A stretch of DNA of 64,000 bases from Vitrella brassicaformis (lineage: Eukaryota; Sar; Vitrellaceae). The stretch covers positions 1 through 64,000 of the forward strand of contig CDMY01000887.1 in NCBI GenBank assembly GCA_001179505.1, read 5' to 3'. The notes below the pieces were generated by a model. It saw only the letters and a program-made list of their open reading frames with translations. It was not told the origin of the DNA and did no database searches. Below are positions 23,396 to 33,512 of this stretch, piece after piece. A program made the translations under genes and the position numbers. Numbering within the stretch: the stretch's first letter is position 1; the number at the start of each line of letters is the position of its first letter.

Positions 23396-25228
23396 ATGGC
23401 GAGTAGCGGAGCAGGGGCACCGACGGTGAGTGAGCACCCACACAGCACGACACACGCATCCATTGGGTACGTCACCTGGGCGGCGTGTGTGTGTGTGTCA
23501 GTCGGACCCCAGTAGGTGTTGGTTGGTGGGCTTGCCCGAGGATGTGGAGAGGCAACTGCTGGCCTCCCTCACGGCCGACGACTGCGGCCCCCTTCGAGCC
23601 TCATCCAAGATCGTCGGCTGCCAGCTGATCAGCGAGGCCTACCTTACGGACCGCCTCGACGCTGCTATTCGCGACAAGGGCCTCAGTGGAGTGCTGACGT
23701 ACCAGAAGCGCTGCGAGACGGTCCTGCTGCTTCTGCTGCAGTGGATCGCGGCCATTTTCGGCGCGGCTTCCACTTTCGTTCAAGGCCTCGTGGGTCTGAG
23801 CGCTCTCATCGTCGTTTATGTGGTCATCCTCGCCTGTACCATCGTCGTGATCTGGAAGCCCTCTTGACTTTCTGACGCGGCCGCTGCGTGTATTACCGTG
23901 GATTCAGTTGAGCATCAAGCTGCTTACTGTCTTCGTGATCCCGTTTGCCGAGATTATGGTGGTCGTCCGATTGCTTGGGGAGGCGTCCCTCATTGTGCGA
24001 GCGTATAGGCAATGTTGGGTGGCGGTGCTCGAGGCAAACGACATTTTTGAGTCCGTCGAGCGCCGTGTCAGGAGTGGCCTACGTGTGGCGCTGGCGATCG
24101 GCAAGGTATACCTCAACTGTGCTGTGGCGCTTCTCGGCATCTCCAATATCTACACCGCCTGGTTCATCGCATGGCTGTGGTCCCCGACCGAGGAGTTTTC
24201 AGTGTAGCTGGGCGGGAAGAGATCTCTGGACGGGCTGCACGGCCGCGCACTACTCATCGATGTGGTCATCCCATGGCTGCTCTGCATCTTATTGTCGGCC
24301 TGCTTGGTCGTAGTGGGCCTTCAAATCTGGAGTGAGCTGACGCATGTGCTGCTGCGGATCATCGACGGCAGGGTGGGGTATCTGTTGCGAGTGCTGTACG
24401 TCATCGAGGAGGGCGGCTGCTGGGACCGGTGTGTGTCGCTCATCCACTACCTCAAGAACAGCAGCCGCCTCCTCCCCTCTCTGCCCATCATCATCACGGC
24501 ATACGACCTGCAGCAGGTGGGCAGCCGGGCGGTGTTCAGCTCGCGACCGCAGGCGGTCCGTCAGTACTCGCTATTTAGCCACCGTCTCTCTGTCGCCTTT
24601 GCCAACGGCCGGCGTGTGGGTCTCATCTCTGTCAACGGCCGAGACTATCTAGGCGGCTCAGCAGACAGCAATGCGCTGACGTACGTCAGCATCGATTTGA
24701 GTGATCCCGACCCGCCGACCAGACGTGAGCAGAGCAGCCGGGAGAGCGAACACACACATGGGAGGGATAGCGGAGAGAGGTGGATGTGTGAGTCGTTTGT
24801 TACCTGTCTGCTGTCTGTCTGTAGGTGGCAAGAACGTATTCTCTTCGTTCACGGACACCATCGCCTTCCTGGTCGATGTGTACAACGAGATGGACCCCCG
24901 GCTGCGCCCCCACTTCACCCACCCAAGTCGGCTCATCACTCCACCTCCCACCCAGTACCAGCTCACGGAGGACATCTTTCGGCACACAAGGGGCCAGTGG
25001 AACGGCTGCCGCAAAGCGGCCTACTGGTGGGTCGACAACGCAAATGTGCTGCGGCATTGGGGGATCTTCATTCTGTTTGGGGACAAGGCGGCTGACGAGT
25101 TTCTTGTCTGCATCGACTCGGACCTGTGGATCTGCTCAACAGAGCCCCCTGTGGCTTCGGGGCGCCGCCCAGATGAGCGGTACCCTCGCACAGCCGCACG
25201 CATCCGCGAGAAGGTGGTGGCCGCATAG
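23396..25228 (+). CDS. F-box-like N-terminus fused to a multi-pass membrane protein, with an in-frame TAG
   Basis: Exons 23396-23425, 23502-23846, 23908-24724 and 24825-25228 join in phase (about 531 codons). The start MASSGAGAPT parallels the short Ala/Ser leaders of the F-box genes at 18483 and 51552. Then comes CWLVGLPEDVERQLLASLTA, an F-box-like segment, and several hydrophobic helices (VLLLLLQWIAAIFG, LSALIVVYVVILACTIV, LLTVFVIPFAEIMVVV, VIPWLLCILLSACLVVVGLQ). The soluble C-terminal region of about 250 aa includes RVGLISVNGRDYLGG and NVLRHWGIFILFGDKAADEF and is unrecognised. Exon 3 is interrupted by one in-frame TAG at 24205-24207 with the frame open on both sides for long distances. This could be a small unrecognised intron, a null allele, a sequence error or readthrough. 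Confidence 0.6.
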
Positions 25229-25282
25229 CGGGCGGCCGGCTGGCCGCCTCACAGAGAGAGAGAGAGAGGGGGGGGATGAGTG

Positions 25283-25545
25283 TGAGTGGGTGGATCCGTA
25301 TAGCTAGTGGTGAGACAAGGGAGTGCTGGTTTAAGTCTCTATTTGTTCATGAGATGGTGGGTGCACCCGGGCCACGTATGGCGTGTGTGTTTCGGGCTGC
25401 ATTTGTGCAGACAGACATTGCAGCGGGTGGTGGCTGGCCTTAGTTATCTGGATGCTCTACTTGAGTAGAGAGGGCGGGGAGGGGCGTGTGCATTTCTGTT
25501 GTGATGCTTGTTCGTTCGTGTGACTTCTTGTGGATCGATCAATTC
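25283..25545 (+). repeat. Direct repeat A, copy 1 (about 260 bp)
   Basis: Begins TGAGTGGGTGGATCCG just after the membrane-protein gene and is nearly identical to 27359-27628 beyond the N gap. The second copy has an expanded GACA tract. Neither copy has coding potential. Confidence 0.85.
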
Positions 25546-25987
25546 TTCCGGTCGCTCTAGCTAGCTGCACACGGTCACCGCATGGCCTTCCTTCTAGCTA
25601 AGCCCATCTGTCCACCAGATGCCGCTGTGTTCGATCGCGGTCGTGTGATTCTGACTGATTTATAGCTGCGTTGCTCCCGCTGACGTGGATATTCACTGCC
25701 TCCCTCTCCCCGTCAGTCAGTGTGTGTGTGTGTGCGTGTGGATGCGTCAGTAATGGCTGGCTTGTTGAGTGGGTGCACGGCATAATGGCGTCCATCCATT
25801 GGATTCACGTCGCTTGCGATCACGTCCATATAGCCATTCCGAAGCGCACAGCACACAACACAAACACAACACAAACACAAACAACACACAACACAACACA
25901 ACACTTACGGCCAAACCAGCAGCAGCCCACACACAACACAAATACGCGACAACAGCACACAATACAACCATGGAGACACAGCTTCGA

Positions 25988-27058
25988 TCAACGCACGGGT
26001 GGGCGGGGGGCACCACGACCGAACAGCGGGTAGGCCTGTCGACACACACACACACAGAGAGGGAGAGGGACTTGTGTGTGCGGCATGAGAGACATGAACG
26101 AATCGATGGGCATACATCGTCACTCACTGACTGACCTGATGATGCATGAAGGTGGGCGTGTAGATGGGCACCGCCATGGGGGTCGGCGTGGGACAGATCA
26201 CTGTCCTGTTCACAGCCAGGGCGGGGCTGCCAGCTCCTGCTGGGGCAAGGTACCTGCACGCACAAAGACATCCCATACAGACAAAGGTGACACCTCCTGT
26301 TGGTGCTGATTGCCAGCTGGTGCGTTGCACACCTGTTCACTGGCAGTGGCCCGGGCTGGGGGGGCAGCCGTCTACCGTGGCCAGGTGCGCCTGTCGGTGG
26401 CACAGCGGGCAGAAGGCCTGCACCGGGCCTCACCTGCACGCACACAGAGAGACACAATGGGTCACACATGAGCGTCCTGTGGCCGCCCCGCGTCTCTTAC
26501 CACTGGCTTTGGATTCGTCATTCTGGGGCTGGCATGGTTGGTGGGGTGGACAAACGGCCGGCTTTGTGTGCCGGGGGGAGAAAACACCTGACGACTCGTA
26601 CCGAGTCGCGGCTGCACACACAGCACAGCAAATAGGTGGATGAGCCCATCCTCTATGAAAGCCATGCCGTGTTGGCTCTTACCGCTGCTTTGGGGGGCTG
26701 CGGCACCTCGGCGGTGGCTCGACGTCCTTGGGCGCCAGCCATCTCCTCCTCGTCGACCGTCAGCTGCCGAATGGCTGGGACCATGGCCTCCACGCCGCCG
26801 CCAAGATCATCTTGCTCAGCACTGTCCAGCACATCTGTTGTGATTGTTGTGGTCCCCCGCTGCGAGGAGCGGTTGGGGACCCGGGCGCTGGGCAGCACAC
26901 TGCTGACTTCCCGGTTGACAACTCTCTGTTGTGTATGCAGAGGCACACGTAAAGCCGTGATGCGTCTGTGTGTGTGTCTCACCTGCTGAATGGGATTGTT
27001 CCACATGTGGTGGTGGATGCTTGGTGGGGTGGGTGGCGTCTGCTTGGCAGCGATCGGC
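25988..27058 (-). CDS. Inverted copy of the kinesin tail (6 exons, 5' part lost at the gap)
   Basis: Exons 27058(partial)-26983, 26925-26683, 26611-26501, 26433-26333, 26253-26136 and 26035-25988 correspond to the last six exons of the kinesin gene at 34770-40011. Five of the six exon lengths that can be compared are the same or differ by one codon (243 against 246), and all frames, splice sites and even intron sequences are retained (for example GTPVHW-type differences are confined to introns). The copy encodes the same Pro/Ser-rich tail (SVLPSARVPNRSSQR, TPTPMAVPIYTPTFMHH, then AYPLFGRGAPRPPVR). The gene runs into the 300-N gap, so whether a motor domain is attached is unknown. It could be a recent inverted duplication or an assembly artefact. 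Confidence 0.65.
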
Positions 27059-27358
27059 NNNNNNNNNNNNNNNNNNNNNNNNNNNNNNNNNNNNNNNNNN
27101 NNNNNNNNNNNNNNNNNNNNNNNNNNNNNNNNNNNNNNNNNNNNNNNNNNNNNNNNNNNNNNNNNNNNNNNNNNNNNNNNNNNNNNNNNNNNNNNNNNNN
27201 NNNNNNNNNNNNNNNNNNNNNNNNNNNNNNNNNNNNNNNNNNNNNNNNNNNNNNNNNNNNNNNNNNNNNNNNNNNNNNNNNNNNNNNNNNNNNNNNNNNN
27301 NNNNNNNNNNNNNNNNNNNNNNNNNNNNNNNNNNNNNNNNNNNNNNNNNNNNNNNNNN
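27059..27358. other. Assembly gap of exactly 300 N
   Basis: Its left flank is inside an exon of the inverted kinesin tail and its right flank starts precisely in direct repeat A copy 2, so the gap lies at a duplication junction. The second gap in the window is also exactly 300 N, which suggests a placeholder length. Confidence 0.95.
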
Positions 27359-27628
27359 TGAGTGGGTGGATCCGTATAGCTAGTGGTGAGACAAGGGAGT
27401 GCTGGTTTAAGTCTCTATTTGTTCATGAGATGGTGGGTGTACCCGGGCCACGTATGGCGTGTGTGTTTCGGGCTGCATTTGTGCAGACAGACAGACAGAC
27501 AGACAGACATTGCAGGGGGTGGTCGCATTACTTATCTGGATGATCTCCTTGAGTAGAGAGGGCGGGGCTTAGGGGCGTGTGCATTTCTGATGTGTTCCTT
27601 GTTGGTTCGTGTGACTTCTTGTGGATCA
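27359..27628 (+). repeat. Direct repeat A, copy 2
   Basis: Near-identical to 25283-25545, with six GACA-type units where copy 1 has two. It starts directly at the edge of the N gap. Confidence 0.85.
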
Positions 27629-27654
27629 ATCGATTGAATACATCGAGATGAGAG

Positions 27655-27875
27655 AGAGTGTCTCGGCACAGTCTGCACAGCATCGCACACATCGGATGCA
27701 TTCTATGCAACACACCACGCACACAAGTCCGTCGATAAAGGAAGGGGTTCCACAGACTGGCTACAGACATGAATGAATACCTACACATCGATAGATGGGA
27801 CACTCCGCGATCGATGGCTCAAAGGCACCCGCCCCGCCACCCCCATGTGGCCAAAACAGACACTGTGCGCACGCC
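27655..27875 (+). repeat. Direct repeat B, copy 1 (about 220 bp)
   Basis: Shares GAGTGTCTCGG, ATCGCACACAT, GTCCGTCGAT and CACCCGCC blocks in the same order with 28114-28320. Non-coding. Confidence 0.65.
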
Positions 27876-27951
27876 AGCAGCCCCCTTCCATGCCCACACA
27901 TGGACTGACTTGGACTGGATGGTGATGCGTTCATGTGGCGACTAAGCGCAC

Positions 27952-27984
27952 TCTGTCTGTCTGTCTGTCTGTCTGTCTGTGTGT
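27952..27984. repeat. TCTG tetranucleotide repeat
   Basis: About seven tandem CTGT units between the two copies of repeat B. Confidence 0.85.
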
Positions 27985-28113
27985 GGTCTGCCCGGCTCTA
28001 GAGCTCTCCGTGTGGTCTGTTTCCACCAGGTGGCTGGGTGGGTGGGTTGGCATGACGTGGCATGCCGCTGCGTGTGTGACGGACCATGTGCGTCAAACGA
28101 AGATGTCGACATG

Positions 28114-28320
28114 TGAGTGTCTCGGTATTGTCTGCACAGACGGCATCGCACACATGGACGCATGCCATGGAACACACCACACGCACGGAGTCCGTCGATG
28201 AACCAATGCATTCTGCTGGCTATAGACATGACCACCGACACATTGATAGAGAGAGTCCTCTGCGATGGCTTAAATGCACCCGCCACCCCCAGTGGTCTGA
28301 TAGAGACTGTGTGCACACCG
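28114..28320 (+). repeat. Direct repeat B, copy 2
   Basis: A diverged copy of 27655-27875. It lies directly downstream of the TLDc gene that ends at 28514 on the minus strand. Confidence 0.65.
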
Positions 28321-28513
28321 ACAGCCAAAAACGAGTCGCCGCCTTCCACACACACACATACATTAGATGAATGGATGCGCCGGCGGCGATGGAGCACTCG
28401 GCCATGCGACATGTCAATGCAGCGCAGACACCCTCGCTCTCACACACCCACGTGTTTGCCTGCCTGTCTGCCTCCCTCAACAGCCATCACGTCGGTCGTG
28501 AGTTCATCATCAC

Positions 28514-29301
28514 CTAGGCGACGGCACTCACCCACTGCCACCCAGCAGACGGCTGAACACACACAGAGAGAGAGAGAGGGGAAGGTGGACGCACCGTTCA
28601 TGGTGTGTGTATGTCTTCCTTCTCTTCCCCTGACCTGCAGTGCGTAGATCTTCAAATCGGCGAGTGTGAAGTAGAGGCTGGAGGCCAGCCTGGCTGTGCC
28701 CTTGTTGTTGATGGTCCCGATGTACTTCTTGGCTGCCGGCAGCTCATCCTTCATCACCCACACATGGCAGCTGCGAAGGTCACCTGCCGGGCGGCAATTG
28801 CCGATCCCCAGCCACAGGCGGCCATTGGCGATGCACACCTTGCCGCGTGGCTTACCGCCGGAGCCCGTCACCGCCCCCTGTGTGCCCGCCACCGCCACAC
28901 GCTGCTCGTCCTGTGGCAGGTCGATCTTGGTGATGCCATCGCCCTCAAACGCGCCGCACACCGAAAACAGCGACACAGCACAGGGGATCGTCGCCACTGC
29001 AGTGGGGTCAGCTGGCAGGGTGAGTCCGCCCTCGATGTGGGCGGCGATGATGGGGCCACTGGGGTCTTTGAGGAGCAGCAGGAGGTTGGTGGCGTCGCCC
29101 ACATTCTTGAACATGGCCTCATGCTCCCAGCCGTCACGCTCACCCCTGACAGACACAGACACACCAGGGCAGCAAAGGAGCGAAGGATATCATCCACGAA
29201 TCACCAGCAGCCTTCCTGTCATCGGCGGCTTACTTGTAGAGTAGTTGTGGGGTCGCATCCACCATGCCCGTCGCGTCGACGAGTGCTCGCAGGCAGGTCA
29301 T
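28514..29301 (-). CDS. TLDc-domain protein (3 exons, about 205 aa)
   Basis: Exons 29301-29234, 29145-28635 and 28552-28514 are in phase. Almost the whole protein is a TLDc-like domain: GWEHEAMFKNVGDATNLLL, then SLFSVCGAFEGDGITKIDLP, GKVCIANGRLWLGIGNCRPA, and an end at KIYALQ before a short exon (PSAGWQWVSAVA). TLDc domains occur in proteins linked to oxidative stress and V-ATPase control. It parallels the TLDc part of the BTB-TLDc gene just upstream (29402-31043) but has no BTB domain, so it looks like a tandem partial duplicate. The ATG at 29301 is plausible but not proven; the exon frame remains open slightly upstream. Confidence 0.7.
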
Positions 29302-29401
29302 CCTCAGACAGGATGGGGTCGGCCGGCACAGAACTCCACACCTGCTCAGAGAGAGAGGACAAAGATCTCATGATGTCCACAGCCGCTTGTGTGCCCTCTG
29401 G

Positions 29402-31043
29402 CTAATGCCTGGCTGACTGACCTGGAAGACCTCCACACTCTGAGCGGAGAAGTTGTAGGTCTTGACGCCACAGAGGCTCGCCTCCTTGCTGGTGATGGTC
29501 TTGCCCACAAATTTCCAGCTCCTTCTTCTCCACCCACTGACGGCAGTTGAGAAGGTCGTCAGTCGGGCCGTACTCGCCATCCCCCAACCACAGGCGGCCG
29601 CCAGCGATGCACACCTTGCCCCAGGGCTTACCCTCCTCGTCCGTCACCCCCCCCTGTGTGCCCGCCACCCACACGGCCTGCTGGTCCTGTGGCAGGTCGA
29701 TCTTGGTGATGCCCTCCTCGAACGCACCACATACCGAAAACAGCGACACGGGGCACCGGAAGCGCAGCTGAGATGCTGGGTCGGCTAGCAGGTGCAGTTT
29801 GGTGTCGGCGAAGGCTGCGATGGTGTTGGTGTCGTCGCACTTGATGACGAAGAGGAGGCCGCGGCGCCCCACCACACGCTGCGCCAGACTCGCATACGAC
29901 GAACCGTGCAGCGAACTCCTGACGCACACGGACACGACACACAGATGCATAGAGAATGGCGCGATGCCCTTCGTTTGTCTGTTCTCACTTGTAGAGGCAG
30001 GTTGTGTTGGGTTGTTTCTTGCCGATCATGATGAGGAGGGTCTGCATGACGTCGTTGGCGAGGATGTTGGGGTACATGGCCTCGAGGACGCCGTACATCT
30101 CACTCACACGCACCAGCTCATCCTGGTTGGCACACGTGGGCGGCGGGACGACGGCGCCTTCGGGGGAGAGGCGACACCGACGAGCGAAGTCGACGATCCT
30201 GAACAAACCAACAGACGAATAGATGCGCTCTGTTGCTGCCTGTGGTGGTTGTCTGGGCGCTCACAGGTCGACGTGGTGCGCAGACACATCGACAATGGGA
30301 GTGGCGCCATACCTGCACACGTGACACAGAGAAGAAGGACATCCAATGATTACAGCGTCCCGATTTCCCCGTTTGTGCTTGCCTGTCTTCTCACTTGGTG
30401 AATCGGTCGTTGAGTGTGTCGAAGTCGGCCAGCGTGGCATCGGTGGTCGCCACTGTGCGGCCGTCCACAGTCACAGTGAGCACCTCCGCCCCTCCCCTGC
30501 CGCCCCGAACGGCCAACGACTTGATGAAGACGCCCATCTTGTCAATGAAGCTGCGGAATGCCGGTTGGCTCTCGCTGTCCTCAGTCGGTTTGTCGATGGC
30601 GATGGGCGACTCGGCGAAGAATATGTCGTGGTAGAAGGGGATGGGCTGCACGGCGTCGAAGATCTTGATCTCGTCGACCCAGCCATGCTTCAAACGGTAG
30701 AGCTTCTCACACAACCTGACACACACACAACCAACACACACACAGATGGACATGCAGCCAGCAGTGAGTCAATGAGTGAGTGTCATTGACTGCATGCTCC
30801 CATAGTCCCTCACCAGAGGAAGTATAGAGGGTCTGCGTCGATGAACAGAATACCGTCGGCATCTTGGAGCATCCAGTCGTCGAACCGGTGCAGCAGCACC
30901 GCCACACACGTGCCACGCAGCCCCTCGCGCAGCAGCACGCCACTCGGGAAGGCCATGGTAAAGCCGCCCACGTTGATATTCATCACGCCGCCGCTCATGC
31001 TGCCTCCTGCGTCCTCGCTGCTCGTCGACGAGGACACTTGCAT
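29402..31043 (-). CDS. BTB (KCTD-type)-TLDc protein with a frameshift in the TLDc domain
   Basis: Exons 31043-30814, 30715-30395, 30312-30265, 30198-29989 and 29918 onward join in phase. The N-terminus has a potassium-channel-tetramerisation-type BTB fold (MNINVGGFTMAFPSGVLLRE, ILFIDADPLYFLWL). A helical linker follows, then a TLDc-like domain (VSLFSVCGAFEEGITKIDLP, GKVCIAGGRLWLGDGEYGP). Compared with the downstream TLDc gene, reading shifts near 29511-29525: after VEKKELE the family continuation (KFVGKTITSKEASLCGVKTY) lies in another frame, and the annotated frame stops at 29402, giving about 441 aa. A donor at 29421 could alternatively splice to an acceptor at 29342. BTB-TLDc proteins may be ubiquitin-ligase adaptors, but the role here is unknown. 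Confidence 0.7.
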
Positions 31044-31261
31044 GCGGTCACAGAAATCGATGAATCACGGAACGCTTTCGCGTGCTGGTGGTGTTGCCCA
31101 TGCAGAGGGCACCACAGGCGGCAGATCTTACGGAGAAACGGAAGGTAAGGCGGATCGCAACAGAAAGCCTAGGGTGCTCCCTGAAACCGCTGCTACCGCA
31201 GAGGTGAACTTGGAAGGAGATCTCGGCTGCAGCTTGAGGCAGCTCTCTCAGTCCGGCAGCA
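31044..31261. promoter_or_regulatory. Compact bidirectional promoter region (218 bp)
   Basis: Separates the start codons of the BTB-TLDc gene (-) and the fructose-bisphosphatase-like gene (+). It contains the shared 27-base element at 31168-31194. Confidence 0.45.
31168..31194 (+). promoter_or_regulatory. 27-base element shared with 5910-5936
   Basis: 25 of 27 positions match the element upstream of phosphatidylserine synthase, in the same orientation relative to the downstream gene, ending 67 bases before the start codon at 31262. Confidence 0.4.
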
Positions 31262-32987
31262 ATGGTGATATTGATGGAAAGAGAGTCGTCCTACATCCCC
31301 GAGTTGGGCGAGTTCGTGATAGCCCATCAGAGCGACATCCCGCCGGGCTCTGTGAACGAGATCAACAAGATCCTGACGACCATCAAGCTGGCCTCCAAGG
31401 TGGTGTCGCTGGAGATCAGCCGCTATGCATCCTTCTCCATCTCCGAGATCGAGGCCATGACAGATCTCGAGCAACTCGCACAAAACAAATTCATCGAGGG
31501 ATTCAGGAACAGGTGCGTACACAGGCAGCCAGGGGCATGGCAGGGCAGGGCTGGATGATGACTGCTATCGGTTTGCTTCATCTCGCCTTCGGTGCTGTGC
31601 TTTCTGTGTGCAGAGAGACTGTGGCCGGTGTGGCGACGGCGGGCATGGACGGCTTTCTGGATTTTGGAGGCGAGGCACGCAACCGGCAGTTTGTCGTCAA
31701 CATCCACCCCCTGGATGGATCATCAGGTGACAATGCAGACACACAGACAGATACACAGGCACACATGCACGGGCCCATCTGTGTGTTGGGCGTGTGTTGG
31801 TGTGTGGACATACTTGGACTGCAGGCAGTGAGTTCAACAACGTGGAGACCAATGTGTCCGTCGGTACTGTGTTCGCCATCTACAGAAGGTCTGTGTGTGT
31901 GTGACAGACGGACAGCAATGTGCGCTGGGTAAAAACGACGGGTACGTCTGTTTGTTTGTCAGAGTGTCGCCCATCGGCGGGCCAGTCGAGTTGCGTGACT
32001 TCCTGCAGCCTGGCAAGAACATCATCGCTGCCGGGTGAGTGGAGTGATTCCGGGACGATGTGAGAATATACTTCTGTGCGCCGTCTTTCTGTCTGTCTGT
32101 CTGTTTGTCTGTGTGTGTGGATGGCTCCTTCTTAGGTATGTGTTGTTTGGTTCATCTGTGCTGCTAATGTACTCGAGTGGCAGCGGTCTGCATGGCTTTA
32201 CCCTGGACACTTCCCTGGGCTCCTTCCTGCTGTCCCACCCCGACCAGAAGATGCCCACCGACGGAAAGATCTACTCAATCGACGGCGGCAGGCGAGCCAA
32301 GTTCCCTCAAGGCATCAAGGACTACATCACCTACTGCCAAGTGAGCCAGGACACAAAGGCTGATTGCTCCAGCACCCAGCGACGGACATGGTCACGTGCT
32401 CATTCGCTGTCTGCCTGTCTGTGTGTGCGTGTAGGACAACATCTTTTCGCTGCGCTACATCGGTTCGCTGATAGCCGACATCCATCGGAACCTGTTGAAG
32501 GGCGGCATCTTTCTCTACCCACCGACATTCAAAGACCCAAAGCCATCGGTCTCAATGGTCTTCCAGGTGGGTCAATCAATGCACCCACTCACTGCCGGCC
32601 GTGTGCTTGCTGCGTCATGACGTGTGTGTATCTATCTATGTCGGTCAGTGTGCTGCCATCGCCTACATCACCGAGCAGGCCGGCGGCAAGGTCAGTGAGT
32701 GGAAGCCAACACAATTGCTGTGCGCGTGATGCATGTGTGTGTGCAATGAATGCAATGCAATGCAGGCGTCTGATGGGCACACGAGACTGCTGGACCTGCA
32801 GCCCAAGACGCTCCACGACAGAGTGGTGTTCATCTGTGGCTCTAAGGTATGTCGATAACTGACCAGGCGAGATGGATGCACCCATCCATTGGCATGGCAG
32901 TGTCTCTGTGTGCTGCTGTGTGTATTGACGTAGGCAATGGTCGAGAAGGCGGAGGCCTTCTTCCAACAGTCACCCAAGTTCGGGTGA
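31262..32987 (+). CDS. Class I fructose-1,6-bisphosphatase-like protein, probable altered active site (9 exons, 337 aa)
   Basis: Exons 31262-31512, 31614-31726, 31825-31888, 31963-32034, 32136-32340, 32435-32566, 32649-32690, 32766-32846 and 32934-32987 give 337 residues, the usual size of class I FBPase. Family landmarks: NIHPLDGSS (family DPLDGSS), [52 protein letters not shown] followed by FLYP, and [14 protein letters not shown]. Several residues known to bind metal or substrate are replaced: the first Asp of DPLDG is His, the Glu of the YECNP motif is Gln, the SEED-type Glu pair upstream is not seen, and the Asn-Glu-Gly-Tyr motif is replaced by SIDGG. It could be an inactive or regulatory relative of FBPase. 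Confidence 0.85.
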
Positions 32988-33512
32988 CTAACAAGATGGA
33001 GACTGCGTCCATGAAGGGATTGCATACGAATGAAAGGACGGATTGGCTATTTCTCCCACTTCATGCCATTGGTGCATTTTTCTCCCTCTGGTGTGCACTG
33101 CCCTGTGCGTGAGATTACGTGAGATTCATGGATAAGTGATCGACCTTCAATGTATTCTTTGAGAGAGACCAGAAGCACGTGACTCATCAGTAGGTGAGGC
33201 TGCCGCATTTTGTCAGATTATGTTATTAGCGGAGGACCACTGAAACACTGTCTGGATGCGACCCATTGAGAAAGGAAAGCCTTGTGCCGGTGGAGCACAA
33301 CGAGAGCAAAGTAGAGCAAACGAGTAAACGCGTCGAGATTTGGAGACGGCTATTCAGTGACTTTTTCGCTTCTCTCCATCCCAAATGATCACAATGCTTG
33401 TCCCTCGACCACAGTGACTTTCTGCCCACAGCCCGCTCGTGTCGGCAGCTGACGGGCTTGCCAGAGACCATCAAAGGGTGACTGACAGACCCTCCCGCAT
33501 GAAGGCCAGCCG
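32988..33512. other. Spacer without a recognised gene
   Basis: Lies between the fructose-bisphosphatase-like gene and the kinesin pseudogene, both on the plus strand. It is AT-richer than its surroundings and has no supported exon. Confidence 0.4.
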
